Part shown: positions 53,389 to 64,000 of the stretch, in pieces
How the letters are laid out: each line of letters begins with the position of its first letter
How positions within the stretch are numbered: the first letter of the stretch is position 1
Source: Polyodon spathula
Lineage: Eukaryota > Chordata > Actinopteri > Acipenseriformes > Polyodontidae
Assembly (NCBI RefSeq): GCF_017654505.1
Contig: NC_054543.1
Coordinates: 22,456,976-22,520,975, forward strand
Reading direction: 5' to 3'
DNA length: 64,000 nucleotides
Program-made: the position numbers and the translations under genes
The notes under the pieces: model-generated
Told to the model about the DNA's origin: nothing
What the model saw: only the letters and a program-made list of their open reading frames with translations
Database searches by the model: none

Positions 53389-54336
53389 ATGGTCTTCAAG
53401 CCAGTAATCTGTGACACCTGCTTGATGTGGGAAATCCGAGAAAACCCAGCGGAGCTAAACCAAGTGTGCGTAAAGTGCCGCGCGATCCAGGATTTGCATA
53501 AACTAGTAAGCATGCTAGAAATGGAGCTGGAAGAAGTGAGACAGCAACAGGATCTTGAGGAACTGGCACACCCACAATTCATGGAAGTCTGCATCACCCC
53601 TAACAGACTGAAAGCCACTAGGGAGATAGAAGGTCAGAACAGCTGGGTTCAGGTAGGCAGAAGCAGGGAAAAAAAGAAACTTCGTCAAACACAACCACCA
53701 GAAATCAAAACAACCAACAGATTTGAGTCACTTCAGAATTGTGATGAGCAGAACCAACAACAAGAGAATGAAAGGAACAACATCCAGGACCCTATTGACA
53801 GTGGTGACAAGACAGTAAAAAGAAGGGAGGTCATGATTGTTGGGGACTCCATATTGAGAAACACAGCAAGTTCAGTTCGCAGTTTGGACCCCCTTACTAC
53901 AACAGTGTGCTGCCTTCCGGGAGCCTCGGTCAAGCACATCACTGAAAACGTGGACAGGCTCCTAGAACGAACAGGAGACGACCCGGTAGTAGTCGTCCAC
54001 ATCGGTACAAACAACATTGGAAGAGACAGACCAAAATCCCTGCAAAATAAATTCAGAGAGCTAGGAAGGAAATTAAAAGAGAAAACCAAAACTGTGGTAT
54101 TTTCTGGTATACTACCCGCACCTTGCAAAGGACCATATGGACAGCTGGAAATAATTAATCAAAACCAATGGTTGAAGACGTGGTGCACACGGGAAGGCTT
54201 CACCTATCTTGATCATTGGACCACATTCTACAACGAGGACTATCTGTATAGACGGGATGGACTGCATTTAAATAACAAGGGAACTAGTCTACTTGGAGAA
54301 AAGATCCTCGAGCAGGTTCGGAAGCATTTAAACTAG
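53389..54336 (+). CDS. CR1 ORF1: zinc-binding coiled-coil SGNH esterase (copy C)
   Basis: 315 codons, intact. Same layout as copy A: Cys 8/11/27/30, coiled coil 31-60, Ser 154 in GDSILRN, Asn 208 in GTNN, Asp 290 and His 293 in DGLHLN. Differences from copy A are a few substitutions (for example QNQW for QNEW near residue 259). It ends CAT TTA AAC TAG with the heptamer at 54327-54333. Start chosen as the conserved MVFKP methionine after the A-run. Confidence 0.93.
   Translation: MVFKPVICDTCLMWEIRENPAELNQVCVKCRAIQDLHKLVSMLEMELEEVRQQQDLEELAHPQFMEVCITPNRLKATREIEGQNSWVQVGRSREKKKLRQTQPPEIKTTNRFESLQNCDEQNQQQENERNNIQDPIDSGDKTVKRREVMIVGDSILRNTASSVRSLDPLTTTVCCLPGASVKHITENVDRLLERTGDDPVVVVHIGTNNIGRDRPKSLQNKFRELGRKLKEKTKTVVFSGILPAPCKGPYGQLEIINQNQWLKTWCTREGFTYLDHWTTFYNEDYLYRRDGLHLNNKGTSLLGEKILEQVRKHLN
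54327..54333 (+). other. Putative -1 frameshift heptamer TTTAAAC (copy C)
   Basis: Same position as in copy A. Here an extra A near 54368 puts the -1 frame out of register with ORF2 (the heptamer to the GTG codon is 175 nt rather than 174), so a fusion could not be made. Confidence 0.55.
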
Positions 54337-54501
54337 AAAGGAAGGGGGGAGAAATCAACAAAAAAACAAGAAGGGAGACCGCATCAAAACAAGAACAACA
54401 ACTCAGGTAAGACAACCATTAAATGTATTTATCTAAATGCTAGAAGTATCAGAAACAAAATTCTAGAACTTGAAGCTACTGCACTAACAAGTAACTATGA
54501 T

Positions 54502-57267
54502 GTGATAGGTGTTACAGAAACGTGGTTATCTGAGAGTGATGGGGACGAATATAATATTTGTGGGTATACACTGTATAGGAAAGACAGGCAGGACAGAAGA
54601 GGAGGAGGGGTAGCGCTATACATAAGAAACAGTCTTGAAGCCCAGGTGTTAAACCTGGACAAAGAAAATAAAACCGAATCAATATGGGTCAGAATAACAG
54701 ACAAAAATTCAAAAGGCATAATAATAGGAGCATGCTATAGACCGCCAGATTCAGACGGTGAGCACAATAATCTGTTATACAATGACATTAGAAATGTGTG
54801 TAGCAAAGGAGAAGCCATACTAATGGGGGATTTCAACTTCCCCCAAATAAAATGGGAAAACCCGGTGGGTAGCACGAAGGATGAAATAGAAATGGTGGAA
54901 ATGACAAATGACTGCTTCCTAACACAATTTGTGAAGGCACCCACTAGAGGGGAGGCATGCCTTGATTTAGTCTTTTCAAATAACGAAGATAGAATAACTA
55001 AAACAGAGGTCAGAGAACCACTGGCAAACTCAGACCACAACATGGTCTCATTTGAAGTGTTTTTTAAATCCTCAAAAGTAAAGACTAAAGCTAAGGTTTA
55101 CAATTTTAGAAAAGCAAACTATGAAGGCATGAAACAGAGACTAACAGAAGTAGATTGGAGTAAAATAGAGAAAACACCCACAGAAGAAGGATGGTTGTTC
55201 TTCAAAAATGTAGTACTAGAGGCGCAAAACAATTACATCCCTAAAGTAGACAAATCTAAATGTAAAACTAAATTGCCAAAATGGTTTAATAGATCAATTA
55301 AAAAAAATATTCAGCGAAAAAAGGCACTTTACAGAGCATTAAAAAAGGACCAAAAAGAAAGTACACAGAAAGAGTACACAGAACTGCAAATGCAAGTCAA
55401 AAAGGAAGTTAGAAAGGCCAAGAGAGAAATAGAAATGAACATTGCTAAGGGAGCTAAAACCAATTCCAAAATGTTTTTCCAATATTACAACAGCAAGAGA
55501 ACATTCAAAGAGGAGATTAAATGTTTAAGAGATACAAATGGCAAAATCGTAGAGGAAGAAAAAAAAAAAAAAAAAAAAAAAATAGCAAATATGTTAAATG
55601 ATTACTTTTCACAAGTTTTTACAAAGGAAGATACTGACAACATGCCCCACATGTCATCCAGTTCCTATCCAGTTTTAAATAACTTTAGCATAACTGAGGC
55701 AGAAGTGTTAAAGGGACTAGGAGCTCTTAAAATAAACAAATCCCCTGGGCCGGATGAGATCCTCCCAGTAGTACTCAAAGAAATGAAAGAAGTAATTTAC
55801 AAACCGCTAACCAAGATCATGCAGCAGTCTCTTGACACAGGGGTGGTACCGACAGACTGGAAAATTGCAAACGTAATACCGATCCACAAAAAGGGAAACA
55901 AAACTGAACCAGGTAACTACAGACCAGTAAGCCTGACTTCTATTATATGCAAACTTATGGAAACTATAATAAGAGCCAAAATGGAAAATTACCTATATGG
56001 TAACAGGGTACTGGGAGACAGTCAACATGGTTTTAGGAAAGGGAGATCGTGCCTAACTAACTTGCTTGATTTTTTTGAGGATGCAACATCGATAATGGAT
56101 AATTGCAAAGCATATGACATGGTTTATTTAGATTTCCAGAAAGCTTTTGACAAAGTCCCGCACAAAAGATTAATTCTCAAACTGAACGCAGTTGGGATTC
56201 AAGGAAACACATGTACATGGATTAGGGAGTGGTTAACATGTAGAAAACAGAAAGTACTGATTAGAGGAAAAACCTCAGAATGGAGTGTGGTAACCAGCGG
56301 TGTACCACAGGGATCAGTATTAGGTCCTCTGCTATTCCTAATCTACATTAATGATTTAGATTCTGGTATAGTAAGCAAACTTGTTAAATTTGCAGACGAC
56401 ACAAAAGTAGGAGGAGTGGCAAACACTGTTGCAGCAGCAAGGGTCATTCAAAATGATCTAGACAAGATTCAGAACTGGGCAGATACATGGCAAATGACAT
56501 TTAATAGAGAAAAGTGTAAGGTACTGCACGCAGGAAATAAAAATGTACATTATATATATCATATGGGAGATATTGAAATTGGAGAAGGAATCTATGAAAA
56601 AGACCTAGGAGTTTTTGTTGACTCAGAAATGTCTTTATCTAGGCAATGTGGGGAAGCTATAAAAAAGGCTAACAAGATGCTCGGATACATTGTGAAAAGT
56701 GTTGAATTTAAATCAAGGGAAGTAATGTTAAAACTGTACAATGCACTTGTAAGACCTCATCTTGAATATTGTGTGCAGTTCTGGTCACCTCGCTATAAAA
56801 AAGATATTGCTGCTCTAGAAAGAGTGCAAAGAAGAGCGACCAGAATTATTCCGGGCTTAAAAGGCATGTCATATGCAGACAGGCTAAAAGAATTGAATCT
56901 GTTCAGTCTTGAACAAAGAAGACTACGTGGCGACCTAATTCAAGCATTCAAAATTCTAAAAGGTATTGACAGTGTCGACCCAAGGGACTTTTTCAGCCTG
57001 AAAAAAGAAACAAGGACCAGGGGTCACAAATGGAGTTTAGAAAAAGGGGCATTCAGAACAGAAAATAGGAGACACTTTTTTACACAGAGAATTGTGAGGG
57101 TCTGGAATCAACTCCCCAATAATGTTGTTGAAGCTGACACCCTGGGATCCTTCAAGAAGCTGCTTGATGAGATTTTGGGATCAATAAGCTACGAACAACC
57201 AAACGAGCAAGATGGGCCGAATGGCCTCCTCTCGTTTGTAAACTTTCTTATGTTCTTATGTTCTTAA
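54502..57267 (+). CDS. CR1 ORF2: APE and RT (copy C), readthrough at the 3' end
   Basis: Open for 921 codons from the GTG that aligns with copy A's VIGVTETW. All APE and RT motifs are present (TETW, GDFN, SDHN, FQKAFD, VPQGS, FADD). An A-run at about 55559-55582 has grown to encode extra Lys residues after IVEEEKK, in frame. The stop TAA after GSISY is changed to GAA, so translation would run about 20 codons into the 3' UTR. The upstream linker is frameshifted, so this copy may be unable to express ORF2 normally. Confidence 0.9.
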   Translation: MIGVTETWLSESDGDEYNICGYTLYRKDRQDRRGGGVALYIRNSLEAQVLNLDKENKTESIWVRITDKNSKGIIIGACYRPPDSDGEHNNLLYNDIRNVCSKGEAILMGDFNFPQIKWENPVGSTKDEIEMVEMTNDCFLTQFVKAPTRGEACLDLVFSNNEDRITKTEVREPLANSDHNMVSFEVFFKSSKVKTKAKVYNFRKANYEGMKQRLTEVDWSKIEKTPTEEGWLFFKNVVLEAQNNYIPKVDKSKCKTKLPKWFNRSIKKNIQRKKALYRALKKDQKESTQKEYTELQMQVKKEVRKAKREIEMNIAKGAKTNSKMFFQYYNSKRTFKEEIKCLRDTNGKIVEEEKKKKKKKIANMLNDYFSQVFTKEDTDNMPHMSSSSYPVLNNFSITEAEVLKGLGALKINKSPGPDEILPVVLKEMKEVIYKPLTKIMQQSLDTGVVPTDWKIANVIPIHKKGNKTEPGNYRPVSLTSIICKLMETIIRAKMENYLYGNRVLGDSQHGFRKGRSCLTNLLDFFEDATSIMDNCKAYDMVYLDFQKAFDKVPHKRLILKLNAVGIQGNTCTWIREWLTCRKQKVLIRGKTSEWSVVTSGVPQGSVLGPLLFLIYINDLDSGIVSKLVKFADDTKVGGVANTVAAARVIQNDLDKIQNWADTWQMTFNREKCKVLHAGNKNVHYIYHMGDIEIGEGIYEKDLGVFVDSEMSLSRQCGEAIKKANKMLGYIVKSVEFKSREVMLKLYNALVRPHLEYCVQFWSPRYKKDIAALERVQRRATRIIPGLKGMSYADRLKELNLFSLEQRRLRGDLIQAFKILKGIDSVDPRDFFSLKKETRTRGHKWSLEKGAFRTENRRHFFTQRIVRVWNQLPNNVVEADTLGSFKKLLDEILGSISYEQPNEQDGPNGLLSFVNFLMFLCS

Positions 57268-57268
57268 G

Positions 57269-59247
57269 TCTATTCAATTTATTTTGATAGTTGAAATTGA
57301 CACAAATACAAGCAATCTCACTGGTTGACTTAAATGTTATTTTTTTCTACAAGTTGTAGAATGTAGTAGAAAGGTGTTGTTTAAAAGTAGAATCAACATT
57401 TAGAAGCAACACGTTTTGTTCTACATATTCTGGCAACAGGTACAGTAGTGTCCCCTCTGCTTTAAATACAAATACATGCAAGAGGCACCAAATGGCAGAT
57501 GCAGTGCCAAAGGCATCTCTGCACAATAACATGCATACTGTAGAATTCCCACATGCAGCTTTTTACAAAGTGCTAAACAAACACCAGGGTGTAATGTAAT
57601 CTTTATAAAGCAACCAGGTACAGCAATAAAGAAAACATTTAAAATTTGGTAAACTAGTGACAATTTATTTGCTTCCTACTACAATAGCCACCAACAGGGC
57701 TATACAGTAATTGAATACCCTCTATTTGACATTGTTTCAACAATACATTAGATAAATAACTAAAAAAAACACCACTGTGCAATATAATAGAATAGGCTGG
57801 TTCCCCAAACGTAACCCGACTATTTTAACTATAGTGTGTAAAAAAAGATACTGAGAAAGACAGACATTTTAAACAATCTTTAACTATTCAAATGGTATTC
57901 CAATAGACCCAATGACACAAATAGGAATGTCTTGAAACTATACTATTAAGGCTAGCAGCAGAATTAATACACAATGAACATCACACAGCGCTAAAACAAA
58001 ACAAATGCAAAAATAAACCATACAGTTCTGTAAAGGACGTTGAAAAATAACGTAAATAATAATAATAATATTAAAAAACATAATAAGTTCAAAATAAATG
58101 TCTAGTCCTGAGTTCCCTCACAAAAATCCCAAAATACTTTCTGGAAAAACAAAACAAAACTGAATGACCATCCAACACAAAGAAATATATAATGCTGCAG
58201 CAGATTGGGAAACCCCCCTCTCCCACCTCAAAAAAAACCCAATTAGATCGATCAAAAAGAACAACCTGAGCCACAACTGGTGAAGAAAGTAGCAAAATAA
58301 ACGGTAAACTTATTAACCAAAAAACAAAGCTTGAGTTAGTAAAAGCTGCGTTAGTGTCTAAAGTCAAACCAAATTGAATTCAATATTAAAGGAAATGCAT
58401 TTGACTACTAAATTAGACCTAAAAACTAAACACAGACTAATGAAACTTAAGCTATATAAATAAATGTTTAAACTGAACCATAGTTCTAAAAGATAAAACG
58501 CAAAGTCCCTATTACCACATGAGTACAAAGGAAAGTCGGCTCTCCTTACCGTGTCTTCTCTGTCCTTTTAACTACCCGGCAATAAGCAAAGACCAACTCA
58601 CTGCCAAACTAAGGAAAGTCTAAGGAAATTTATTTTATCTACACAGACACACACACACACACACACAACGTTAACACACCAACGAAGGCATTGTTTTCAC
58701 ATAGTATAAATAGCAGTTCAAAACAGTCACCATGTCAGAAGCATTGGTTTAATGCAGGAAACATAATTTTGAAGCATGTGCAAAGGCAGCCATTATTGAG
58801 ATGACTACAACTATTTTACCAACATGCAATTAACAGTATAATCTTAGTTGCAGAAAAGAGCAATGTGTTTCTTGTGTTATACACTGTTTTAATCCTCTGA
58901 GAAATTGATATGCCTTTGTGCTTACTTCTAAATAGGGCCAACTGTCCATAATAAAGTAACTTAAAACAATAATGTAGCTGCCACTAAGTACTACAACTAA
59001 GTAATTCCCAGCTAGTTTCAGACTATGCATATATTTACTTTATATTAGGGAAACTCATATTCCAAATAAAAAATCAAGTCAATTTAAATAAACAAATAAA
59101 TGTTGTTATTATGTGTTTGAGGTCGAGAGGCCAGGGAGAAGGGTGTGTTTGGGAAGGAATCTCCGCACTTCATGGCTGGAGTTCTTACATCTGCACGTTT
59201 GGGATTTGCGAGTTTGTTTTTTGTTAATAATATAATGGATTAAACGT
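57269..59247. other. AT-rich spacer without a recognised gene
   Basis: No gene or transposon recognised. A (CA)n microsatellite lies at 58641-58667. Confidence 0.5.
58641..58667. repeat. (CA)n microsatellite
   Basis: About 13 CA units with one interruption. Confidence 0.9.
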
Positions 59248-61304
59248 CATAAGAACATAAGGATGTTTACCAATGACAGGAGGCCATTCGGCCCATCTTG
59301 CTCGTTTGGTTGTTAGTGGCTTATTGATCCCAGAATCTCATCAAGCAGCTTCTTGAAGGATCCCAGGGTGTCAGCTTCAACAACATTACTGGGGAGTTGA
59401 TTCCAGACCCTCACGATTCTCTGTGTAAAAAAGTGCTTCCTATTTTCTGTTCTGAATGCCCCTTTGTCTAATCTCCACTTGTGGCCCCTAGTCCTTGTTT
59501 CTTTTTTCAGGTTGAAAAAGTCCCTTGGGTCGACATTGCCAATATCTTTTAGAATTTTGAATGCTTGAATTAGGTCGCCGTACAGTTTTCTTTGACTGAA
59601 CAGACTCAATTATTTTAGCCTGCCTGCATATGACATGCCTTTTTAAACCTGGAATAATTCTGGTCGCTCTTTTTTGCAATCTTTCTAGAGCAGCAATATC
59701 CTTTTTGTAGTGAGGTGACCAGAACTGAACAAAATATTCAAGATGAGGTCTTACTAATTTTAACGTTACGTCCCTTGATTTAAATTCAACACTTTTCACA
59801 ATATATCCGAGCATCTTGTCGGTCTTTTTTATAGCTTCCCGACATTGTCTAGATGAAGACATTTCTGAGTCAACAAAAACTCCTAGGTCTTTTTCATAGA
59901 TTCCTTCTTCAATTTCAGTATCTCCCATATGATATTTATAATGCACATTTTTATTTTCTGCGTGCAGTACCTGACACTTTTCTCTATTAAATGTCATTTG
60001 CCATGTGTCTGCCCAGTTCTGAATCTTGTCTAGATCATTTTGAATGACCTTTGCTGCTGCAACAGTGTTTGCCACTCCTCCTATTTTTGTGTCGCCTGCA
60101 AATTTAACAAGTTTGCTTACTATACCAGAATCTAAATCATTAATGTAGATTAGGAATAGCAGAGGACCTAATATTGATCCCTGTGGTACTCCACGGGTTA
60201 CCACACTCCATTCTGAGGTTTTTCCTCTAATCAGTACTTTCTGTTTTCTACATGTTAACCACTCCTTAATCCATGTACATGTGTTTCCTTGAATCCCAAC
60301 TGCGTTCAGTTTGAGAATTATTTTTTTATGCTGGACTTTGTCAAAAGCTTTCTGGAAATCTAATAAACCATGTCATAAGCTTTGCAATTATCCATTATCG
60401 ATGTTGCATCCTCAAAGAAATCAAGCAGGTTAGTTAGATTCCCTTTCCTAAAACCATGTTGACTGTCTCCCAGTACCCTGTTACCATATAGGTAATTTTC
60501 CATTTTGGACCTTATTATAGTTTCCATAAGTTTGCATATAATAGAAGTCAGGCTTACTGGTCTGTAGTTACCTGGTTCAGTTTTGTTTCCCTTTTTGTGG
60601 ATCGGTATTACGTTTGCAATTTTCCAGTCTGTCGGCACCACCCTGTGTCAAGAGACTGTTGCATGATCTTGGTTAGCGGTTTGTAAATAACTTCTTTCAT
60701 TTCTTTGAGTACTGCTGGGAGGATCTCATCCGGCCCAGGGGGTTTGTTTATTTTAAGAGCTCCTAGTCCCTTTAACACTTCTGCCTCGGTTATGCTAAAG
60801 TTATTTAAAACTGGATAGGAACTGGATGACATGTGGGGCATGTTGTCCGTATCCTCCTTTGTAAAAACTTGTGAAAAGTCATCATTTAATATATTTGCTA
60901 TTTTCTTTTCTTCGTCTATAATTTTGCCATTTGTATCTCTTAGACATTTAACCTCCTCTTTGAATGTTCTCTTGCTGTTGTCATATTGGAAAAACATTTT
61001 GGAATTTGTTTTAGCCACCTTACAATGTTCATTTATATTTCTCTCTTGGCCTTTCTAACTTCCTTTTTGACTGAATATATTTTTTTAATTGATCCATTAA
61101 ACCATTTTTGCAATTTAGTTTTACAATTCTATTTGTCTACTCTAAAGGATGTAATTGTTTTGCACCTCTAATACTACATTTTTGAAGAATAGACACCCTT
61201 TTTCTGTGGTGTTTTCTCTATTTTACTCCAATCTACTTCTGTTAGTCCCTACTTCATACCCTCATAGTTTGCTTTTCTAAAATTGTAAACCTTAGCTTTA
61301 ATCA
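59248..61304 (-). pseudogene. Old 5'-truncated CR1 ORF2
   Basis: Minus-strand CR1 3' end of about 2.06 kb: a diverged tail (cataagaacataaggatg), the 3' stem-loop region and ORF2 back to the sequence after the APE domain. It is more diverged than copies A-D and broken into at least four frames, with deletions near 61070 and 60635. The RT motif C Asp is changed (FAGDTK instead of FADDTK) and motif B reads TRGVPQGSILGPL. It represents an earlier wave of the same family. Confidence 0.92.
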
Positions 61305-61349
61305 TCGATTCGTTTTGATTGAAATGGCCATATGACAGCCTTCCATTTC

Positions 61350-61350
<1 letters not shown>

Positions 61351-61396
<46 letters not shown>
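61351..61396. repeat. (ATT)n microsatellite
   Basis: About 15 ATT units. Confidence 0.95.
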
Positions 61397-61397
<1 letters not shown>

Positions 61398-62360
61398 GTC
61401 TCATTTTCCCTTGCACCCCTCCTAGGGGCCGTTTGGGTTATTTCGACTAGTTTTCTTTCTCTCCCCTCACCACCAGCATCAGTAGAGACTGACACTGCTT
61501 GCGTCGAGTATGTTCTCGGTTTAGTTTTTTTTTTTTCTTTTTTTTCTTTTTTTTTTTTTTAATACAAGGACATAACACTGGCTAAAACAGGAAAACTGAT
61601 TAAATGGGAAAGATTGGACCGCACATGACACGATAGAGGATATAAAAGGTAAACATCTGAAATTATTGAAAAACGGTTAGTGTAGTTTCGAGTCCGGCTA
61701 CTCACCGCGTCTCTTAAAGCTACTTCCCGTTACTAGGCACTGGTGGTAGTAGTATTTATTAACAGGTTAAATTGGTTGAAAACAAAAAGTGCACAAAGCG
61801 GGTAGGTGCAGGGCAGGGGGAGAATATCAAGGGTACTTAATAGCAGACGCTTTTAGGAGTGCAATACAAATATGTTTGTTTTAAATACACTACAGCGTGC
61901 TTTTTTTTTTTTGCACGGGTTGTAGACTTGAATGTTGTAAGCACGATTGTGCGTGGTTCCTTTTGGATTTTTGAATTTAAGTTGCACTGAATGGTGGTGT
62001 TCTTTAGGATTGGGGGTATGGACGAGATGTAGATTACCACTTCCTATTGTATGTTATTTACACCTTTGGTGGTTTCGAGAGCAAGTGAAGAAGGGTTTAG
62101 CCATATTGTACAGGTTTAAAAAAAATAAATTGTACTTTAACATAAACAAATGCTAAAAGTAATTCTCAATTCAATTCTAAACACGTAAGGTTCGTTGTTT
62201 CGTGTGGCTCCAGTTGCTGGCCTGCGAGAGAGTGTTTTTCATATTTAAGTTACTGTGTTTAGAAGAGTTGCTTTATTCTTACAAGACCACGGGAGCTGCC
62301 AGGAATTCAGAAACGACTACTATAAAAACGCGAAACTACACGAAGTCCTGGCTGAATTGG
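61397..62360. other. Spacer without a recognised gene
   Basis: T-rich run at 61524-61560; otherwise nothing recognised. The ORF-sized stretches are short and lack any familiar motif. Confidence 0.45.
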
Positions 62361-62785
62361 AGTCTTCCCAGCGACAGCGAGTGGGAGAAGTACAGGCGTG
62401 GAAAAGTACAGAGCAGTTTCGAAGCAGAAAGGAGAAATTGCATCTTGAATTGCTTTAATCAGAAAACAGAGGACATTGGGGAAACACAGCAGCAGCTCAA
62501 AGTCAAACAGCCGCGTGTGTTTTTCTGATAACAAACAAGCTGAAACTCGGAGCAGCTGATTCAAATTCAGCGCCGTTTTGAGACACGGGCGAGGGGAGGA
62601 GCCGACAGCACAGCAGAACAACGCAGTTAAACGAGGCAGTCTTCCCAGCGACAGCGAGTGGAAGCGACAGCAAGTGGGAGAAGTACAGCGTGGAAAAGTA
62701 CAGAGCAGTTTCGAAGCAGTTGGAAAGCAGGTTGACGGCTGCAGAAGAAACTAAACTTAAAAAAAAAAAAAAAAAAAACCTCAAC

Positions 62786-63733
62786 ATGGTCTTCAAGCCA
62801 GTAATCTGTGACACCTGCTTGATGTGGGAAATCCGAGAAAACCCAGCGGAGCTAAACCAAGTGTGGGTAAAGTGCCGCGCGATCCAGGATTTGCATAAAC
62901 TAGTAAGTATGCTAGAAATGGAGCTGGAAGAAGTGAGACAGCAACAGGATCTTGAGGAACTGGCACACCCACAATTCATGGAAGTCTGTATCACCCCTAA
63001 CAGACTGAAAGCCACCAGGGAGATAGAAGGTCAGAACAGCTGGGTTCAGGTAGGCAGAAGCAGGGAAAAAAAGAAACTTCGTCAAACACAACCACCAGAA
63101 ATCAAAACAACCAACAGATTTGAGTCACTTCAGAATTTTGATGAGCAGAACCAACAACAAGAGAATGAAAGGAACAACATCCAGGACCCTATTGACAGTG
63201 GTGACCAGACAGCAAAAAGAAGGGAGGTCATGATTGTTGGGGACTCCATATTGAGAAACACAGCAAGTTCAGTTCGCAGTTTGGACCCCCTTACTACAAC
63301 AGTGTGCTGCCTTCCGGGAGCCTCGGTCAAGCACATCACTGAGAACGTGGACAGGCTCCTAGAACGAACAGGAGACGACCCGGTAGTAGTCGTCCACATC
63401 GGTACAAACAACATTGGAAGAGACAGACCAAAATCCCTGCAAAACAAATTCAGAGAGCTAGGAAGGAAATTAAAAGAGAAAACCAAAACTGTGGTATTTT
63501 CTGGTATACTACCCGCACCTTGCAAAGGACCATATGGACAGCTGGAAATAATTAATCAAAACGCATGGCTGAAGACGTGGTGCACACGGGAAGGCTTCAC
63601 CTATCTTGATCATTGGACCACATTCTACAACGAGGACTATCTGTATAGACGGGATGGACTGCATTTAAATAACAAGGGAACTAGTCTACTTGGAGAAAAG
63701 ATCCTCGAGCAGGTTCGGAAGCATTTAAACTAG
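62786..63733 (+). CDS. CR1 ORF1: zinc-binding coiled-coil SGNH esterase (copy D)
   Basis: 315 codons, intact, same domains as copy A. One notable change is that Cys 27 of the second CxxC pair is Trp (QVWVKC instead of QVCVKC), which should impair zinc binding. The esterase residues Ser 154, Asn 208, Asp 290 and His 293 are unchanged. The upstream A-run is longer here (about 20 A) than in A or C, supporting the MVFKP methionine as the start. Confidence 0.93.
   Translation: MVFKPVICDTCLMWEIRENPAELNQVWVKCRAIQDLHKLVSMLEMELEEVRQQQDLEELAHPQFMEVCITPNRLKATREIEGQNSWVQVGRSREKKKLRQTQPPEIKTTNRFESLQNFDEQNQQQENERNNIQDPIDSGDQTAKRREVMIVGDSILRNTASSVRSLDPLTTTVCCLPGASVKHITENVDRLLERTGDDPVVVVHIGTNNIGRDRPKSLQNKFRELGRKLKEKTKTVVFSGILPAPCKGPYGQLEIINQNAWLKTWCTREGFTYLDHWTTFYNEDYLYRRDGLHLNNKGTSLLGEKILEQVRKHLN
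63724..63730 (+). other. Putative -1 frameshift heptamer TTTAAAC (copy D)
   Basis: Same as copy A; the distance to the ORF2 GTG codon (63898) is 174 nt, so the -1 frame is in register. Confidence 0.6.
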
Positions 63734-64000
63734 AAAGGAAGGGGGGAGAAATCAACAAAAAAACAGAAGGGAGACCGCATCAAAACAAGAACAACAACTC
63801 AGGTAAGACAACCATTAAATGTATTTATCTAAATGCTAGAAGTATCAGAAACAAAATTCTAGAACTTGAAGCTACTGCACTAACAGGTAACTATGATGTG
63901 ATAGGTGTTACAGAAACGTGGTTGTCTGAGAGTGATGGGGACGAATATAATATTTGTGGGTATACACTGTATAGGAAAGACAGGCAGGACAGAAGAGGAG
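63730..64000 (+). CDS. CR1 ORF2, 5' part (copy D)
   Basis: The -1 frame after the heptamer is open to the window end through CIYLNARSIRNK and VIGVTETWLSESDGDEY, the start of the APE domain. No ATG occurs in this frame within the visible part. Confidence 0.85.

Larger units (their letters stand above)
52992..57268 (+). mobile_element. CR1 LINE copy C, full length
   Basis: Begins agtcttcccagcgacagcg, the same first bases as copy D, so this is probably the true 5' end of the family. Two monomers (starting 52992 and 53263), ORF1, ORF2, 3' UTR and a short ATGTTCTT tail follow. Defects: one extra A in the ORF1-ORF2 linker near 54368, an expanded A-run in ORF2, and loss of the ORF2 stop. Confidence 0.95.
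62361..64000 (+). mobile_element. CR1 LINE copy D, truncated by the window edge
   Basis: 5' end agtcttcccagcgacagcg at 62361, second monomer from 62638, a long A-run, intact ORF1, the TTTAAAC heptamer at 63724-63730 and the start of ORF2. The visible part is undamaged. Confidence 0.95.

Noticed and set aside
60831..61171. Plus-strand ORFs over the old CR1 copy
   Set aside because: Complementary-strand shadows of the minus-strand CR1 ORF2.
1..64000. tRNA, rRNA or other structural RNA genes
   Set aside because: No complete tRNA with box A and box B at correct spacing, and no rRNA-like stretch was seen; only a weak tRNA-like SINE head at 50215-50345.

Overview
The window reads as vertebrate, almost certainly fish, nuclear DNA. 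It is built nearly entirely of transposable elements, microsatellites and AT-rich spacer. There are no operons, ribosome-binding sites or prokaryotic genes. The mix of CR1, L2 and Tx1 LINEs, Tc1/mariner and hAT DNA transposons, a PIF/Harbinger remnant and several Ty3/Gypsy-type LTR elements fits a ray-finned fish. A non-teleost such as a sturgeon or paddlefish is my guess from general familiarity with this CR1 3' end, not something proven here. Only one short candidate host exon is visible (32701-32793, minus).

Layout. 1-6250: a hAT fragment, a proline-rich gag-like fragment, a Gypsy pol remnant on the minus strand with LTR pieces, a possible retrovirus-like LTR, and a Tc1 end running into a TA repeat. 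6359-6748: a Harbinger Myb-like pseudogene. 7274-11448: near full-length CR1 copy B (minus). 12560-18141: a decayed Gypsy element (gag-PR-RT-RH-IN, plus). 18142-27460: a CR1 cluster in which full-length copy A lies inside an older CR1 whose 3' part is then tandemly duplicated, giving three head-to-tail ORF2 3' regions with a period of about 2.27 kb. 27705-28209: an L2-type LINE end. 28526-28864: a PHD-like ORF. 29262-30842: a Tc1-like element with 206-bp TIRs. 31186-34494: mostly unique sequence with the candidate exon. 34850-39600: a hAT element broken by a CR1 fragment and a Tc1 element. 39870-44060: a Tx1-type LINE broken by another CR1 fragment. 44352-49565: a head-to-head complex of gag-only LTR elements. 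52992-57268: CR1 copy C. 59248-61304: an old truncated CR1. 62361-64000: CR1 copy D, cut by the window edge.

The CR1 family dominates and looks recently active. Its full copies have a 5' UTR of tandem monomers of about 270-293 bp. ORF1 is 315 aa, with a CxxC/CxxC zinc-binding N-terminus, a coiled coil and an SGNH-type esterase domain. ORF2 carries an APE endonuclease and a reverse transcriptase. A short 3' UTR holds a stem-loop and ends in an ATGTTCTT-type repeat. The most striking observation is at the ORF1/ORF2 boundary. ORF1 ends CAT-TTA-AAC-TAG, so a canonical -1 frameshift heptamer (T TTA AAC) sits directly before the stop. The -1 frame is open straight into ORF2, and ORF2 has no AUG of its own until inside the endonuclease GDFN motif. 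This suggests ORF2 is made as an ORF1-ORF2 fusion by -1 recoding, or by non-AUG reinitiation.
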